Shown here in pieces: positions 17,473 through 25,652 of a stretch of 64,000 nt of DNA. The translations under genes were made by a program, and so were the position numbers. A model generated the notes under the pieces. It was not told the DNA's origin. It worked only from the letters and a program-made list of their open reading frames with translations, and ran no database searches. Numbering within the stretch: position 1 is the stretch's first letter; each line of letters begins with the position of its first letter. The stretch lies in NCBI GenBank assembly GCA_023129715.1, contig JAGMBO010000054.1, positions 62,001 to 126,000 of the forward strand. Reading direction: 5' to 3'. The DNA is from Candidatus Eiseniibacteriota bacterium. GTDB taxonomy: Bacteria > Eisenbacteria > RBG-16-71-46 > CAIMUX01 > WJJG01.

Positions 17473-18808
17473 TCGGCCGTTGATCCTCCGCGCCGTCACG
17501 CGCCGGCGCCCACGGGGTGGCTAGCACGCGCTCGAAGACCACATCGAGACGCCCCACGAAGGCCTCCCGGTCGCAGATCGCCGCGATCTCCTCAGCGCTC
17601 AAGAGACCCTCCGCCCCCACCGTCTCGGCTAACACATCCGCAAAGGGCCGCTGCTCCCGCCAGGCGGTCATCGCCGCCGCCTGCACGCGTTCATAGGCAG
17701 CCTCGCGCGATTCCAGGCGCTCCGTCAAGCGGAGCAACGCGCGTTGGGAGAAGAAAAGCCCCCGGGAAGCCTCCAGATTCGACTCCATCCGCGCGGCATC
17801 GACCTCCAGCCCACTCAGCACCCGGATCATCAGGTGGAGTTGGTAGTCGAGGGCGATGAAGGCGTCAGGCAGAATCACTCGCTCGACGCTCGAGTGACTG
17901 ATGTCCCGCTCGTGCCACAGGGCGACATTCTCGTAGGCGGCCGGCACATAACCCCGCAACAGCCGCGCCAGCCCGCTGATCCGCTCGCACAGAATCGGGT
18001 TGCGCTTGTGGGGCATCGCCGATGACCCCTTCTGCCCGCGCCCGAAGGGCTCACGGGCCTCGCCCACCTCAGTGCGCTGCAGGTGGCGGATCTCGGTGGC
18101 GAACTTCTCGGCACTCGCCGCGACCAACGCCAGCACGGCGATCAAGTGCGCGTGGCGGTCGCGTTGCACGATCTGCGTCGTCACCGGCGCGGCGCCCAAG
18201 CCGAGCAAGGCGCAGGCCCGCGACTCGACCTCGGGCGGCAGGTGCGCAAAGGTCCCAACCGCGCCCGAGAACTTGCCCACCGCGACCTCGCCCCGCGCGG
18301 CCGCCAACCGCCCCGCATGCCGCTCCATCTCGGCAAACCAAACGAGTACCTTCTGGCCGAACGTGATCGGCTCGGCATGCACACCATGCGTGCGCCCGAT
18401 CATGATCGTGTGCCGGTGGCGCTGTGCCAGGCCCCGCAGCTCGCGGCCTACCTCTTCGATGCGCCCGGCGATCCGATCGATCGCCCGCACCAGCACAAGC
18501 GCCAGGGCGGTATCGAGCAGATCCGACGAGGTCATCCCATGGTGCAGGTAGCGTCCCTCGGGCCCCAGCGATTCGCCCACGTTGGTCAAGAAGGCGACCA
18601 CGTCATGATGCACGACCGCCTCGATCTCGTTGATCCGGGCAACGTCGAAGCGGGCCCGGCCGGCGATCGCATCGGCGGTTCCCGCCGGCGCGATCCGTGC
18701 CGCTTCCATGGCGCGCAGGGCGGCGATCTCGACCTCGAGCCAGGTAGCAAAGCGCGTCTCATCGCTCCAGAGGGCGCCCATCTCGGGCAGCGTATAGCGT
18801 TCGATCAC
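17465..18808 (-). CDS. purB: Adenylosuccinate lyase PurB
   Basis: 447 residues, GTG start with GAGG upstream. The superfamily signature GSSAMPHKRNP is intact near residue 272, with HHGMTSSDLLDTA near 90 and MIGRTHGVHAEP near 140 supplying the catalytic histidines. It opens MIERYTLPEMGALWSDE, typical of short bacterial PurB. It cleaves SAICAR and adenylosuccinate, releasing fumarate, and so acts twice in purine synthesis. It is followed by purF with an 8-base overlap. Confidence 0.96.
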   Translation of the reverse strand: MIERYTLPEMGALWSDETRFATWLEVEIAALRAMEAARIAPAGTADAIAGRARFDVARINEIEAVVHHDVVAFLTNVGESLGPEGRYLHHGMTSSDLLDTALALVLVRAIDRIAGRIEEVGRELRGLAQRHRHTIMIGRTHGVHAEPITFGQKVLVWFAEMERHAGRLAAARGEVAVGKFSGAVGTFAHLPPEVESRACALLGLGAAPVTTQIVQRDRHAHLIAVLALVAASAEKFATEIRHLQRTEVGEAREPFGRGQKGSSAMPHKRNPILCERISGLARLLRGYVPAAYENVALWHERDISHSSVERVILPDAFIALDYQLHLMIRVLSGLEVDAARMESNLEASRGLFFSQRALLRLTERLESREAAYERVQAAAMTAWREQRPFADVLAETVGAEGLLSAEEIAAICDREAFVGRLDVVFERVLATPWAPARDGAEDQRPNG

Positions 18809-18864
18809 GAAGATACCTCATCGAGAAGCCGCAACATCGGCAGAGGGCCGTCTCGGCGGCGCTC

Positions 18865-20217
18865 CTAGTCGGGGCGCGCCTCTTCGAGCACGATCCGCAC
18901 CTCCCGGCTGCGCCCTTCGCGCTCCATCGCCAGTTCGATCGTATCCCCGATCGTCGCGCCGAAGATCAACCGCTGGGCCTCCGCGGCGCGTGAGACCGGC
19001 TCCCCATCCACCGCGCGGATGATGTCCCCGACCTGGACCCCGGCACGATCGGCGGGGCTGCCATCCTCGATGCCCCAGACGAGCAGGCCGCGTCGGTCGC
19101 GGATGCCGAAGTAGTTGGCGACCATCTGGGTGATCTCCTGCACGCGGATGCCGATCCAGACCTGGCGCACGCGCCCGAATTCGAGGATCTCACGCACAAC
19201 GCGTACAACCGTGTTGATCGGAATCGCGAAGCCCATGCCGAGACTTCCCCCGGCCGTCGAGAAGATGAAGGTGTTGATGCCGATGACCTCGCCGAGGCTG
19301 TTCACCAGCGGGCCCCCGCTATTGCCTGGGTTGATCGCCGCGTCGGTCTGGATCATCTCCTTGTAGATCGCGTCGCTGTGCTCGTCGGCCTTGATGTCGC
19401 GATTCGTCGCGCTGATCACCCCGACGGTGACCGTCGGGCGGTAGGTGTTGAGTAAGAACCCGAACGGATTCCCCAACGCAATTGCCCACTCTCCAACCAT
19501 CAGATCGTCCGTATTGCCTACCGGCGCCTCGGGCAGATCCTCGGCCTCGATTCGTAGCACGGCCAGGTCATAGGTCGGGTCGGAACTGATTAACGTACCA
19601 TCGAAGGTCCGCCCGTCGGGCAGACTCACCTTGATCTCCTTGGCCTCCCGCACGACATGCTCATTGGTGACGACGATCCCGCGCGCATCGATGATCACCC
19701 CCGAGCCGAGATTCGAGATCTCCTCGCCGTAGATGCGCCCCGGAAAGAAGCGACTGAAGAAGCGGTCGAAGGGATCGTTGCTCCAGGCAAAGGGGTTCTG
19801 CCGCACGTAGCGGATCTGGGTCACACTGATCGAGACCACCGCCGGGCCGACCCGCTCGGCCGCGGCAACGATCGCATTGCGGCGCGCTCTCTCGATGCCG
19901 ACGCCGGCGCCTACGCTGCCCCCTCCGTCACCATCTCCGTGCTCGTCCGCGTCCCCGCCGGCCGGGCGCGCGCCCTGCCCCCCGCGCTGATCTTCCACTC
20001 GGCCGCCCGGCTTTGCCGCTCCGAACAGCGCCTCGGCGGCAGCGTCCGGAAGAGGGGCCGTCCCGCCTTCCCCTCCCCCCTGCCAGGCATGGAGGGCCAA
20101 CGCTCCAAGGCCGAAGGCAGCGACGAAGAGCACGGTCGCGAGAGGCACCGCGATGCGTCCCCGCCGCGCCTGAAGCTCCCGTGTCGCCCGATCCACGTTG
20201 GGCCTCTCCCTGGTCAC
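18865..20217 (-). CDS. htrA: HtrA/DegP-family periplasmic serine protease
   Basis: 450 residues from a GTG at 20217, which sits 6 bases after AGGAGG; a TTG at 20223 directly abuts that site and is less likely. One membrane segment (about 22-45) anchors it. A 60-residue Gly/Asp-rich linker follows. The protease domain has triad H187 (TNEHVV), D217 (TYDLAVL) and S300 (NPGNSGGPL). A single PDZ domain occupies the C-terminus (WIGIRVQEI to the end). This one-PDZ, membrane-anchored layout is DegS/HtrA-like rather than DegP with two PDZ domains. It should degrade or sense misfolded envelope proteins. Its neighbour upstream is a transaldolase. Confidence 0.92.
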   Translation of the reverse strand: MTRERPNVDRATRELQARRGRIAVPLATVLFVAAFGLGALALHAWQGGGEGGTAPLPDAAAEALFGAAKPGGRVEDQRGGQGARPAGGDADEHGDGDGGGSVGAGVGIERARRNAIVAAAERVGPAVVSISVTQIRYVRQNPFAWSNDPFDRFFSRFFPGRIYGEEISNLGSGVIIDARGIVVTNEHVVREAKEIKVSLPDGRTFDGTLISSDPTYDLAVLRIEAEDLPEAPVGNTDDLMVGEWAIALGNPFGFLLNTYRPTVTVGVISATNRDIKADEHSDAIYKEMIQTDAAINPGNSGGPLVNSLGEVIGINTFIFSTAGGSLGMGFAIPINTVVRVVREILEFGRVRQVWIGIRVQEITQMVANYFGIRDRRGLLVWGIEDGSPADRAGVQVGDIIRAVDGEPVSRAAEAQRLIFGATIGDTIELAMEREGRSREVRIVLEEARPD

Positions 20218-20242
20218 CGGCAACCTCCTGCCGCCGCAAGCA

Positions 20243-20890
20243 TCATTGCTTGGGCACGTCGCGCCAAGCCTCCAGGAACTTCGCCTTGCCCACGTCGGTG
20301 AGGGGGTGCTCGAACATCGCCCGCAGCACCTTGGTCGGCAAGGTCACGATGTCGGCGCCGAGCAGACCCGCCTCGATGACGTGCAGTGGGTGGCGCACGC
20401 TGGCAACGATGACTTCCGTTTCGAAATCGTAGTTCGCATAGACTTCGAGGATCTCGGCGACGACATCCATGCCCGCATGGCCCGCATCGTCGAGCCTCCC
20501 GATGAAGGGGCTGACGAAACGGGCGCCCGCCTTGGCCGCCAGCAGCGCTTGATTCGTGCTGAAGACGAGGGTCACATTCGTCTCGATCCCCTCTTCCCGT
20601 AGCGCACGGACCGCCCGCATCCCCTCGACCCCCATCGGGATCTTGATCACGATGTTCTCGGCGATTCCAACCAACTCGCGTGCTTCGCCGAGCATGCCGG
20701 CGGCATCCTCGGCGAGCACCTCGGCGCTTACCGGTCCGGGAACCAGACGGCAGATCTCGGTGAGCACCTCCCCATAGGGAGCCTGCGCCCGCTTGAGCAA
20801 CGAGGGATTGGTGGTGACACCGTCGACCAGACCGGTGGCGGCGAACTCGCGGATCTCATCGACGATGGCGGTGTCGAGGAAGACCTTCAT
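20243..20890 (-). CDS. tal: Transaldolase (TalC/MipB family)
   Basis: 215 residues, the compact class. It begins [13 protein letters not shown], with TTNPSLL at 26-32 and the Schiff-base lysine K83 in VIKIPM. E57 (VSAEVL) and F129 (SPFIGR) correspond to the Glu and Phe of transaldolases, whereas fructose-6-phosphate aldolase has Gln and Tyr at these places; this favours transaldolase. It moves a dihydroxyacetone unit in the non-oxidative pentose phosphate pathway. A strong promoter lies just upstream over the truA stop, so the gene probably heads the tal-htrA unit. Confidence 0.92.
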   Translation of the reverse strand: MKVFLDTAIVDEIREFAATGLVDGVTTNPSLLKRAQAPYGEVLTEICRLVPGPVSAEVLAEDAAGMLGEARELVGIAENIVIKIPMGVEGMRAVRALREEGIETNVTLVFSTNQALLAAKAGARFVSPFIGRLDDAGHAGMDVVAEILEVYANYDFETEVIVASVRHPLHVIEAGLLGADIVTLPTKVLRAMFEHPLTDVGKAKFLEAWRDVPKQ

Positions 20891-20949
20891 GTTCCTCTGC
20901 TCCCTTCTCGATCTGCAGCCCTGAACCTCAGTTACGCGACGGAGCGCGC

Positions 20950-20978
20950 ACTATAGCACAGGCTTCGGGGGCTCGCAA
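20950..20978 (-). promoter_or_regulatory. Promoter for tal: TTGCGA-N17-TATAGT with TGC extension
   Basis: Read on the minus strand, TTGCGA (20978-20973), a 17-bp spacer ending TGC, and TATAGT (20955-20950). It overlaps the truA stop codon and lies about 60 bases before the tal ATG. Confidence 0.65.
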
Positions 20979-21736
20979 TCGAGGCCCCGGAAGCCATCGC
21001 CGGCGGCTTCAGGATAGTCGACCGCGGCAAGATGCAGTCCATGCGCGGCGGCGACGCTGGTCGCCCGCCCGGTGCCTGCCTGCAACCGGTCGGCCAGCGC
21101 CATGACCGGTAGGCGACCCTGGCCGATCTGCAGACTGAGGGCGACGATCGCGCGGACCATCTTGTAGAGAAAGCGCACCGCCCCGATGCGCAGAACCGCC
21201 CCGCGCTCCCAGGGCTCCCAACGGGCGTAGAACACGTGCGAGCGGGTCCCCCGCTCATCGGGCGTACGGCAAGAACAGGGCGCGAAATCATGGTCTCCGA
21301 CGAGCGCCTGGACCGCCCCGTTCATCTGCTCGAGCTCGGGCCACGGGTGCGGGTGCAGGCAGCGATGGTCCCAGAAGGGGGAACGCTCCCGTTGAAGCAG
21401 GTAGAGATAGTGGCGCGCGACCGCCCGGTAACGCGCATGGAACTCGGGCACCACCTCGAGGGCCCGCCGCACGACAATGTCGCGGCCGGCGAGCGCCTCG
21501 CAGCCGCGTGCGATGCGCCTCAGCGACAAGCCTCCTCTGGTCCGAAAGCTGGCCACCTGCCCCAAGGCATGCACACCGGCATCCGTGCGCCCCGCCCCGA
21601 CCAGCGACACTGGTTCGCGCAGCAACGTCGCCAGGGCCCGCTCCAGTTCGCCCTGGACGGTGCGCAGCCCCGGCTGCCGTTGCCAGCCATGAAAGCCTGA
21701 CCCGTCATAGGCGAGGTCGAGACGAATGGTGCGCAT
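20951..21736 (-). CDS. truA: tRNA pseudouridine(38-40) synthase TruA
   Basis: 261 residues, usual size. YDGSGFHGWQRQPGLRTVQG (10-29) and the catalytic aspartate D52 in GAGRTDAGVHALGQ are diagnostic. FHARYRAVARHYLYL and RFLYKMVRAIV complete the family blocks. It modifies uridines 38-40 in tRNA anticodon arms. The TAG stop overlaps the -10 box of the tal promoter. It follows the small methyltransferase gene with a 9-base gap. Confidence 0.95.
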   Translation of the reverse strand: MRTIRLDLAYDGSGFHGWQRQPGLRTVQGELERALATLLREPVSLVGAGRTDAGVHALGQVASFRTRGGLSLRRIARGCEALAGRDIVVRRALEVVPEFHARYRAVARHYLYLLQRERSPFWDHRCLHPHPWPELEQMNGAVQALVGDHDFAPCSCRTPDERGTRSHVFYARWEPWERGAVLRIGAVRFLYKMVRAIVALSLQIGQGRLPVMALADRLQAGTGRATSVAAAHGLHLAAVDYPEAAGDGFRGLDCEPPKPVL

Positions 21737-21745
21737 CCCGCCCCC

Positions 21746-22396
21746 CTATCCCTTCCGCCGTTCGGCGGTGCCCGCCGCCGCGCTGTCGCGTGATCGGCAG
21801 AGAGCCAGCATCAAGAAGTAGCGCCCCCCCCGGCGCCACGGCTCGATCAGCTCTCCCTTCTGACCGAACAAGCGTGCTTGGAAGCGCGACCCCAAGAGGC
21901 GTACGAATTCACTCCGGCGCAATTGGAAGAAATGCCCCGGCTGATCCGAGGGGACGTCGCGTCCCTGTCCCAGCGGCGTCGAGACCAGCAGGCGGCCACC
22001 GGGGGCCAGGAGCAGATCGCAGGTCTCCATCAGCCCCTCCGGATCGATGAGGTGTTCGAGCACCTCGAAGGCAACGATAGTGTCGAAGCGGGGCTCGGCC
22101 CGCGCCGCGCCGCAGAGCAGATCGAGGCGCCGGAAAGTGATCCCGCCCCCCCCATAGTAGCGACGCGCATGCGCGATCGCGCGCTCGTCGCAATCGACAC
22201 CGATCACCTCGGTAACCGTATCCACCGCCGCCAAGATCTGAGCACCGTACCCAGTTCCGCAACCCGCGTCGAGCACGCGCCCGCGCGCAAAGCTGCTGGC
22301 AAAACGGTAGCGCGCCAGGTGTTCGCGCAGCAGTCCGTGCCGCGCCCCGTACAGCTGCGGCTCGATTCGCTCACGGAACCACCGGCCCCTCGCCAT
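21746..22396 (-). CDS. Class I SAM-dependent methyltransferase
   Basis: 216 residues. VLDAGCGTGYGAQIL (about 41-55) is motif I, VIGVDCDERAIAHAR motif II, DTIVAFEVLEHLIDPEGLM the motif IV/V region, and LAPGGRLLVSTP follows. This Methyltransf_11/25 pattern resembles UbiG-like or sugar/lipid methyltransferases. The substrate cannot be named. The first 26 bases overlap the end of the RlmI-like gene, so the two are likely co-translated. The ATG has GGAG upstream. Confidence 0.82.
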   Translation of the reverse strand: MARGRWFRERIEPQLYGARHGLLREHLARYRFASSFARGRVLDAGCGTGYGAQILAAVDTVTEVIGVDCDERAIAHARRYYGGGGITFRRLDLLCGAARAEPRFDTIVAFEVLEHLIDPEGLMETCDLLLAPGGRLLVSTPLGQGRDVPSDQPGHFFQLRRSEFVRLLGSRFQARLFGQKGELIEPWRRGGRYFLMLALCRSRDSAAAGTAERRKG

Positions 22397-23615
22397 CGCT
22401 CTCCATCTCCTCGGGTCCCCGCCCCGGCGCCCGCAGCAGGTATCCCGTCAAGTACTCGCCCTGGGGATGATCGAGATGCACCGGGTGATCGCCCCCGGCG
22501 CCCCAGCGCCCCAGCCATTGCACCGGGCGGCGGGCATCGAGGGAAGCACCGAAGAGGATCTTCTGAAAAAGTGACGCATCGACGTGTTGGGAGCAGGAGA
22601 AGGTCGCCAGCCACCCTCCCGGCGCCAGCCGGCGCAGCGCCCAGAGATTGAGATCCTTGTACGCCCGCGCGGCGCGGTCGCGTTGCCCGTGCGCCTTGGC
22701 GAAAGCGGGTGGGTCGAGCACGATCAGCTCGAAGGGTTCCTCGCTCCTGCGCAGGTACCGCTGCACCGGCTCGCGCACCAGTTCGAGTCGATCGGCAGGC
22801 AGGTCGTTGAGCCGCCAGTTCTCTTCGGCCAGGGAGAGCGCTCGCGCGGAGGTCTCGACGGCGACCACCTGGCGCGCGCCCGCGCGGCCCGCGTGGACGC
22901 CGAAGGCGTTCGTGTAGGCGAAGGCGTTGAGCATGCGGCGGCCGCGAGCCAGCGGCGCCAGACGGCGCCGGTTCTCACGCTGATCGAGATAGAAGCCGGT
23001 CTTCTGCCCTCTCAGCAGATCGATCCGAAAACGCAGCCCGCATTCGTGCACGACCAGATCCTGCGGGGGTGCCTCACCCCACGCCACCTCTCCCGGCAAC
23101 CCGGGCGGACCACCTGCCCCGGGCCCGCCGCCGCGCACGACGATGCCCCGCGGCCGCACCCGCGAGACGAGCGCCGCCAGCCACAATTCTTTGAGCCGTT
23201 CCATCCCCGCCGTCAGCCACTGGACCCCCAGGTACGCGCCATACCGGTCGACAATCAGCCCCGGCAGACCATCGCCTTCGGCGTGGATCAGTCGGTAGGC
23301 ATCGGTCCCGGGCGGGATGATCTCGCCCCGCAGGGCCACCGCCCGAGCTAATGTCTCCGAGAACCAGGCGGCATCGACCGGCCCCGGCTCGAAGCGTAGG
23401 ATGCGCCCGACCAGCGAGGCCTGCGGATCGACGATCGCCGTCGCCAACCACTCACCGGAGGCGCTGACGATCTCCCCGAGACCTCCCGCGCGGCTGCCCG
23501 GGCGTCCCTCGAGCCGCTCGATCGCTCCTGAATAGACCCAGGGGTGCCGCCGCTCCACCGAACGCTCGCGTCCCGCCTTCAGCCACACCCGAAACTCAAT
23601 GGCTCGATCCGCCAT
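22371..23615 (-). CDS. rlmI: PUA-domain 23S rRNA m5C methyltransferase, RlmI-like
   Basis: 414 residues from the ATG at 23615 with AGGGAG upstream; the frame is open further but without family homology. An N-terminal PUA domain (residues 1-75: RRHPWVYSGAIERL) is followed by EGDGLPGLIVDRYG and the methyltransferase core with GQKTGFYLDQRENR, LNAFAYTNAFGVHA, VLDPPAFAK and the catalytic cysteine in TFSCSQHV. This is the RlmI (YccW) family, which methylates C1962 of 23S rRNA in E. coli. The exact target here is inferred. It lies between lnt and the small methyltransferase. Confidence 0.85.
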   Translation of the reverse strand: MADRAIEFRVWLKAGRERSVERRHPWVYSGAIERLEGRPGSRAGGLGEIVSASGEWLATAIVDPQASLVGRILRFEPGPVDAAWFSETLARAVALRGEIIPPGTDAYRLIHAEGDGLPGLIVDRYGAYLGVQWLTAGMERLKELWLAALVSRVRPRGIVVRGGGPGAGGPPGLPGEVAWGEAPPQDLVVHECGLRFRIDLLRGQKTGFYLDQRENRRRLAPLARGRRMLNAFAYTNAFGVHAGRAGARQVVAVETSARALSLAEENWRLNDLPADRLELVREPVQRYLRRSEEPFELIVLDPPAFAKAHGQRDRAARAYKDLNLWALRRLAPGGWLATFSCSQHVDASLFQKILFGASLDARRPVQWLGRWGAGGDHPVHLDHPQGEYLTGYLLRAPGRGPEEMESDGEGPVVP

Positions 23616-23652
23616 GCTCGCTCCCTGTCCTCTCACCCGGCTCGGTCCGCCC

Positions 23653-25260
23653 CTAGGAAGCCCTCCCACCGCCACGCCTGGGAAACCAACGGGCGAGGAT
23701 GAGGAAGAGGATCCCGGCCGCGACCAGACCGAGCATCCCATCGCCGACGCGCACCGCCGGGCTGCCGGCCCCGGCGCAGATTTCGCCCCGCAGGGCGTCG
23801 GGAGTGAAGACGGCCGTCTCTTGGCGCACACGTCCCCAGGGATCGATGATCATGCTGATTCCGGTGTTCGCACAGCGCACCACCGGCACCCGGTTCTCAA
23901 CTGCGCGCAGAATCGCCATCTCGGCATGCTGCGCCGGCCCCGCGGTGCGGCCGAACCAGAAATCATTGGTGATGTTGACCAGCACGCCCGCCCCCTCCCG
24001 CACCAGTTGCCGCGCAACCTCCGGGAAGACCGACTCGAAACAGATCAGACAACCGATCTGCTCACCGGCCACCGGGAAGAGGATCGGATCTTCGCCGGCC
24101 GAGAAGTCCGACTGGCCGAAGTCGATTTCTTTCAACCAGGGGGCCAGCTTCTGCAACGGCATCTGCTCACTGAAGGGCACCAGTTTCATCTTGCGATAGG
24201 TCGGTGACCGCCCCCCATCGGGATAGAACACCAACGCGGAATTGTAGATCAACCAGTCGCGCGTCCGCGCGGGGCCGTGCCAGAACCCCTCCTGGGTGCC
24301 GAGGAGCAGCGGCCGGTCGAGGGCCTCGACGAATCCCTGCACGCGAGCCAGCACCTGCGGTTCCTGGAGCAGGAGCACCGGCAGGACCGTCTCGGGCCAG
24401 ATGAAGAGGTCGAAGCCTCCCTCCCGCCGGCCCTGCTCGGCCGCCGCCGCCCCGTGCGCCAGCACTCTCCGGATGACCTCCTCGCGGTGCTCCGGCTTCC
24501 ACTTCATCTCACGTCGGATGTCGGGCTGGGCGATGAGCACCGTCATCGCCGTGCTCCCCGCCGCCTTCGTCCCGACCGGATGGGCCGCGAGCACCCACGC
24601 CCCTCCCACCCCCACGAGGGTGATCAGCACCAGCGCCGCCGGCAGACCGGCCCGCCGCCCCCGCACCGCCCCCGCCAAGAGGGCGTTGATGATCAGGACG
24701 AAGAAGACGAGCCCCCAGAATCCGACGAGCGCGGCGCCCTGGATCATGGGGGGCACGCGGGCCAGCGCATAACCCGCCGCCCCCCACGGGAAACCCAGGG
24801 GACCCTGGGCCCGCAACCACTCGCAGAGCAGCCCCACCGCCGGCGCGAGCACCAGAAACGGCACCCCGACCCAGCGGGCCAGCCAGCGGGTCGCCAGTGC
24901 GGCGAGCCCGAAGAAAACGCCCAGGTAGAGACCCAGCAGGCCGAGCGCCGGGATCATGAGCCCCGGGATCGCGAGTTCCTCGTTCGAGAGCCCCAGAATC
25001 CAGTGCAGCATGCCGATGAACCCAACGCAGCCCATCCCCCAGCCTTGCAAGAAGGTCCCGCGCCAAGACGGCGCCGGCCCGCTCGCGAGTCGCCGATCCA
25101 GATGCACCCAAAGCGGGATCCAGGCCAGGAAGATGAGCGGCCAGAGGCGCCAGGGGGGAAAGGCGAGGACCAGCAGCAGGCCGCTCACGACGGGCCAGAG
25201 CACGTCGCCGCCGATGCGCGGGACCCGCGGGCGATGGTCTTTGCCGGCCGGCTGGGACAT
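23653..25260 (-). CDS. lnt: Apolipoprotein N-acyltransferase Lnt
   Basis: 535 residues from the ATG at 25260 (MSQPAGKDH), with GAGGAG upstream. Residues 20-230 hold about six transmembrane helices. The nitrilase-like periplasmic domain has the triad Glu in FIWPETVLP, Lys in YRKMKLVPFSE and Cys in CLICFESVFP. A last helix precedes RWFPRRGGG. It adds the third acyl chain to outer-membrane lipoproteins, which LolCDE then needs for export. Together with lolD, the lolC-type gene and several lipoprotein genes in the window, it indicates full Gram-negative lipoprotein maturation. It is divergent from rpsT, whose -35 box touches the lnt start codon. Confidence 0.94.
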   Translation of the reverse strand: MSQPAGKDHRPRVPRIGGDVLWPVVSGLLLVLAFPPWRLWPLIFLAWIPLWVHLDRRLASGPAPSWRGTFLQGWGMGCVGFIGMLHWILGLSNEELAIPGLMIPALGLLGLYLGVFFGLAALATRWLARWVGVPFLVLAPAVGLLCEWLRAQGPLGFPWGAAGYALARVPPMIQGAALVGFWGLVFFVLIINALLAGAVRGRRAGLPAALVLITLVGVGGAWVLAAHPVGTKAAGSTAMTVLIAQPDIRREMKWKPEHREEVIRRVLAHGAAAAEQGRREGGFDLFIWPETVLPVLLLQEPQVLARVQGFVEALDRPLLLGTQEGFWHGPARTRDWLIYNSALVFYPDGGRSPTYRKMKLVPFSEQMPLQKLAPWLKEIDFGQSDFSAGEDPILFPVAGEQIGCLICFESVFPEVARQLVREGAGVLVNITNDFWFGRTAGPAQHAEMAILRAVENRVPVVRCANTGISMIIDPWGRVRQETAVFTPDALRGEICAGAGSPAVRVGDGMLGLVAAGILFLILARWFPRRGGGRAS

Positions 25261-25289
25261 TGACGCGCCCGTTGCTCCTCTGCTAGAGT
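25260..25289 (+). promoter_or_regulatory. Promoter for rpsT: TTGACG-N18-TAGAGT with TGC extension
   Basis: TTGACG at 25260-25265, an 18-bp spacer, then TGC and TAGAGT at 25284-25289. It leaves a leader of about 90 bases before the rpsT ATG. The -35 box overlaps the first base of the divergent lnt start. Confidence 0.65.
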
Positions 25290-25385
25290 GTCTTGTTCTC
25301 GATCTCGGCTCTCTCCCGCGCGGCCGCCCCGCTCGGCCGGCGCCGGGAAGAACGCGACGCGGTTGCCGAAAGGAGTCCAGGAAGC

Positions 25386-25652
25386 ATGCCACAGCACAAG
25401 TCAGCGGAAAAGAGAATGCGCACCAGTGCCAAGCGCTGCGAGCGCAATCGGCAGGTTCGGGCCCGCGTGCGAACCGCCATCCGGCGCCTCGCGGAAGCCG
25501 CGCCCCAGGAGCAACCCGCCGAGCTGCGCCGCGTGACCAGCGAGCTGGACAACGCGGTTCGCAAAGGCGTCCTGAAGAAGACCACCACCAGTCGGTTGAA
25601 GTCGCGCTTGGCCAAGCGGGTCAATCGCGCAGCGGAGACGGCGGCGGCCTAG
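25386..25652 (+). CDS. rpsT: 30S ribosomal protein bS20
   Basis: 88 residues. MPQHKSAEKRMRTSAKRCER and the repeated basic helices ending KKTTTSRLKSRLAKRVNRAA fit bS20 in length and charge. AAAGGAGT precedes the ATG by about 12 bases. It is the only clear plus-strand gene in the window, with its own promoter. bS20 binds 16S rRNA early in 30S assembly. The last 32 bases overlap the convergent dapF 3' end. Confidence 0.95.
   Translation: MPQHKSAEKRMRTSAKRCERNRQVRARVRTAIRRLAEAAPQEQPAELRRVTSELDNAVRKGVLKKTTTSRLKSRLAKRVNRAAETAAA

Noticed and set aside
15556-17859. Long plus-strand open frame of 767 codons
   Set aside because: It is antisense to purF and the lolC-type gene, has Arg/Pro/Ala-rich composition and no recognisable domain; long antisense frames are expected at this GC content.
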